Shown here: positions 7,001 through 8,273 of the stretch, piece after piece | Numbering within the stretch: position 1 is the first letter of the stretch | How the letters are laid out: every line of letters begins with the position of its first letter | Origin: an archaeon | GTDB lineage: Archaea; Thermoproteota; Nitrososphaeria; Nitrososphaerales; CADDZS01 | NCBI GenBank assembly: GCA_021806865.1 | Contig: JAKAPU010000123.1 | Coordinates: 1-8,273, forward strand | Length of the DNA stretch: 8,273 nucleotides | Direction: 5' to 3' | Made by a program: the position numbers and the translations under genes | Notes under the pieces: model-generated | What the model saw: only the letters and a program-made list of their open reading frames with translations | Database searches by the model: none | What the model was told of the DNA's origin: nothing

Positions 7001-7396
7001 GGCATGCTAGACTTTGAGTTGACAGCACCCGATTTGATCTTCAGTTTTTCATCGACCGACCCGAAGTACGTGGCGGTTGAGAATTTCGGAACGGTAGTTG
7101 CTTTGGACACCTCGAGGGATGACGAGCTTGTGGCAAAGGGCCTGGTTAGGGATGTTGCACGCAATCTTCAAGCACTTCGAAAAGAAAAAGGATACAACCC
7201 AACCGAAATTCTACCAGCAGCCAAAATCGCCGGGGTTGGAGGGCAAATGAAAAGAATGCTCGATCTCCGAAAGGAAGAGATTGCATTTCTGGTTCGAGCA
7301 AAGAGTGTCGAAATTCTGGAAGAATTGACTGAAGAAAGCAAGAGCTGGTCGGTTGCCGATATCGACGGCGCCGAAATCAGAATTCACATAGCCTAG
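4076..7396 (+). CDS. ileS: Isoleucyl-tRNA synthetase
   Basis: Class Ia synthetase that charges tRNA-Ile and hydrolyses misactivated valine. With this start it has 1106 residues. Recognisable family sequence begins at YDPKKIEASIRDTW (51-64). The HIGH motif is HMGH (97-100) after GPPTLNGEP, then GGWDCQGLPVE (125-135; the bacterial WDCHGLP histidine is Q here). The CP1 editing domain shows LWTTMPFT (266-273) and GSGLVHMSPANGEDDFEV (371-388) with the acidic residues of the editing pocket. Cysteine pairs C226/C229, C519/C522 and C561/C564 look zinc-binding. ISRERVWGSPLP (504-515), DQTRGW (608-613) and KLSKS (648-652) complete the catalytic core. The anticodon-binding domain and C-terminal RDVARNLQALRKEKGY (1025-1040) follow. 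Start is uncertain: an in-frame TAG lies at 4043-4045 and no ATG occurs before the core. TTG 4076, GTG 4136 and TTG 4166 (GGAAG ~9 nt upstream) are all possible. Confidence 0.95.
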   Translation: MARAFLNLSIWKTPIDLLERVYQPIWKFADLTDPAFSNPVAASDNSLDSSYDPKKIEASIRDTWERIGLRRLLEQKFQGKKKEGYVEGPPTLNGEPHMGHLRGRVMKDLWYRFETLRRRNIDFRGGWDCQGLPVELQAEKELGLTGDKTNNLKRIGEEKLVETCKSMVLKYHDVWRKSDELLGLLINDEKAYWTFRDSYIEREWQILRSAWNNGILSEGYRVTPFCPHCQTSLSSAEVALGGYQNLEDPSMYFKMKVPDEGVYLVLWTTMPFTVVTDELVGAKPEAEYCYVRVKEPSEETWIVGADRLEALMKELHVQSFEVTRKVKGKQLEGLRYVHPLADSIPRQKEIEAQNEKVHAVVAEEFVDTTTGSGLVHMSPANGEDDFEVSQRRGIPVFNPIDSQAIFTSEAGIFSGLFVRDADAKVSESLKEVGALLRLGRLKHEYPVCWRSGHRLVWLARREYFYFVDRLKDKAVDAASNTEYYYEQPKNRFIEIIKEKRPWCISRERVWGSPLPIWKCASCNEKLALFSRKEIVDRAKILPDGPQFELHRPWIDRIVILCPKCNLEMQREPFVLDTWHNSGAAPYASLSNEEHESYLPLPFLTEGIDQTRGWAYTLLIENIILKMKSDSPFASFLFQGHVLDEKGEKLSKSKGNYIPVPQLLDRFSVDLIRLYLMWKASPIDSINFSPSEMVTRPYQILNTLYHMHVFYLQNSSFDGFKFSREARKIIEGHRNSLKKQDSWLLSKLELLLDTCTVAYTQAKYHEAARAIEHFLIDDLSQTYIPIIRSEMWEENEQTKIRREVIYSVLATVLEYCDLLLHPISPYLTEHLARKTFGIDSLLLNNWPEAKPAFRNERLEVEFDLLTRIVSLTNSARMKGKVKRRWPLRVAFYLVSEDEKDLVTSNMDILLEQTNLSRIEIDSDPSRLPISVSAKPNFQLVAPRAKARMNELTSAIAKADAAWLFNEIARNGKVRLPGMLDFELTAPDLIFSFSSTDPKYVAVENFGTVVALDTSRDDELVAKGLVRDVARNLQALRKEKGYNPTEILPAAKIAGVGGQMKRMLDLRKEEIAFLVRAKSVEILEELTEESKSWSVADIDGAEIRIHIA

Positions 7397-7411
7397 CGTA
7401 TTCCGTGTCTA

Positions 7412-8273
7412 TCAGATTTCACGCTTTTCCAAGGGCTCTGCGTCAAACCCCAGGGTTCTAAGATGATCGGCAAACTCTTCAGCAAAACCATGGACAGTGT
7501 AAACCTTCGAGGGGTTGCAATATTTGGCGAGATCGACCAGCTCGTTGAAATCGCAGTGATCGCTTAGGTCGAAAGCGTGATCTACACCCATTCTATACTT
7601 GTAGCTTTCGTCAACCGACCAACCGGTGAATGCTATCACCAGAGCCCGGTATTTGTCACGAAGTGACTTTATGAAACCAGATCTTCCTGATGCTGCCGGT
7701 GTTATCATTATCCACGGGCACTGTTCGAGTACTGGATTGCTTGGAGAATCGCACATCTTGAAATCCGGAATGTCGATTCCAAGATCGATGTGTGCTCTGT
7801 TCATGGCATACACGGATTCATGTAGGTAGACGGGAGCCCACTTGCGAAACAAGTACGTTATCATCTGGGCCTTGCCCAGTGGGTAGCCAGTCATGACTAC
7901 AGGCCTACACTGGTCAAAGGCCTCTGAGACTAACCTGTTGACTTTGCGCACGATCTCTACTGTGTCACCAAACACGTAATGAGGACGTCCGTATGTAGTC
8001 TCCATTATCAGCGTATCACATTTCGTTCCCGGAGAACCTTTCAGGAAACCCCTATCGCGTCGAGAAAAATCGCCAGTGTAAAACACGCTGTCCTCAATCA
8101 AAATGGCTCTGGAACCCAAAATGTGACCCGCGTCAGTTACATAGATCCCATGAATCTCCTCCTCGGAAGATTTCAGATCGTATCCTCGAACCTTGGCAAG
8201 AGCCTCTGTTTCGCTGCTTGCGATGATTCTTGAACGCCCATCCGGAGAATGAACGTGATCCACGTGTGCATGC
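7412..8273 (-). CDS. Metallo-beta-lactamase/beta-CASP nuclease, short COG1236 type (5' end cut by window)
   Basis: Zinc-dependent nuclease of the beta-CASP family, which includes archaeal RNA 3'-end processing factors and bacterial DNA-ligase-associated exonucleases. The frame stays open to the window edge; its first codons there read HAHVDH, the metal-binding HxHxDH motif, so the GTG at 8263 is internal and the true start lies outside. Further ligands follow: GHILGS (~8126-8109), YTGDFSRR (~8083-8060), and SDHCDF near the C-terminus. Beta-CASP landmarks are METTYG (motif A acid), YPLGKAQ, and VHGFAEEF. By recall of family sequences, the pattern TYGxPxY...YPLGKAQ...SDHxDF matches the short ligase-associated exonuclease type more than the longer KH-domain FttA/aCPSF1 type. 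No ligase gene lies downstream here, where ileS converges 15 bp away. Nuclease fold is certain; DNA versus RNA substrate is not. Confidence 0.88.
   Translation of the reverse strand, partial: HAHVDHVHSPDGRSRIIASSETEALAKVRGYDLKSSEEEIHGIYVTDAGHILGSRAILIEDSVFYTGDFSRRDRGFLKGSPGTKCDTLIMETTYGRPHYVFGDTVEIVRKVNRLVSEAFDQCRPVVMTGYPLGKAQMITYLFRKWAPVYLHESVYAMNRAHIDLGIDIPDFKMCDSPSNPVLEQCPWIMITPAASGRSGFIKSLRDKYRALVIAFTGWSVDESYKYRMGVDHAFDLSDHCDFNELVDLAKYCNPSKVYTVHGFAEEFADHLRTLGFDAEPLEKREI

Overview
The window looks archaeal, most likely from the TACK group (Nitrososphaerota/Thaumarchaeota or a relative). The main reason is the ESCRT-type cell-division set: a CdvC (Vps4-like) ATPase and two CdvB (ESCRT-III) paralogues. 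One of the paralogues carries a C-terminal winged helix, a hallmark of TACK CdvB. The archaeal-genre AspRS, the archaeal-type IleRS and the loosely TATA-like intergenic elements agree with this. The lineage is inferred from gene content and protein motifs and was not tested by any search.

Layout. Bases 1-660 (+) hold the C-terminal half of aspartyl-tRNA synthetase, cut by the window start. It converges on a minus-strand division cluster read from right to left: cdvB paralogue without winged helix (3870-3226), cdvB paralogue with winged helix (2954-2067), then cdvC (1943-681). Across a 205-bp divergent promoter region, ileS (4076-7396, +) encodes isoleucyl-tRNA synthetase. It converges, 15 bp apart, on a minus-strand metallo-beta-lactamase/beta-CASP nuclease (7412-8273), cut by the window end.

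How the genes fit together. In characterised TACK archaea, CdvB-family proteins polymerise at the division site and CdvC binds their tails through its MIT domain and remodels them using ATP. Here the three genes are co-oriented but separated by 271 and 123 bp, each gap with its own structured DNA. A hairpin followed by a T-tract and a second perfect inverted repeat lie between the two cdvB genes. A nested dyad sits around a TATA-like element before cdvC, and another dyad lies in the divergent cdvB/ileS promoter region. This suggests three separately tuned transcription units rather than one simple operon. CdvA, the usual partner of the winged helix, is not in the window.

Points of interest: the winged-helix cdvB appears to start at TTG, with two in-frame TGA codons and an in-phase upstream mini-ORF just before it; the two CdvB paralogues differ in N-terminus and tail; three different dyads sit upstream of the three cdv genes; IleRS has an N-terminal stretch of about 50 residues before the first recognisable family sequence and no ATG. 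All other open frames look like shadows of these six genes. No tRNA, rRNA, CRISPR or mobile element was recognised. No wholly new system was found; the cdv locus and its control regions are the most interesting part.
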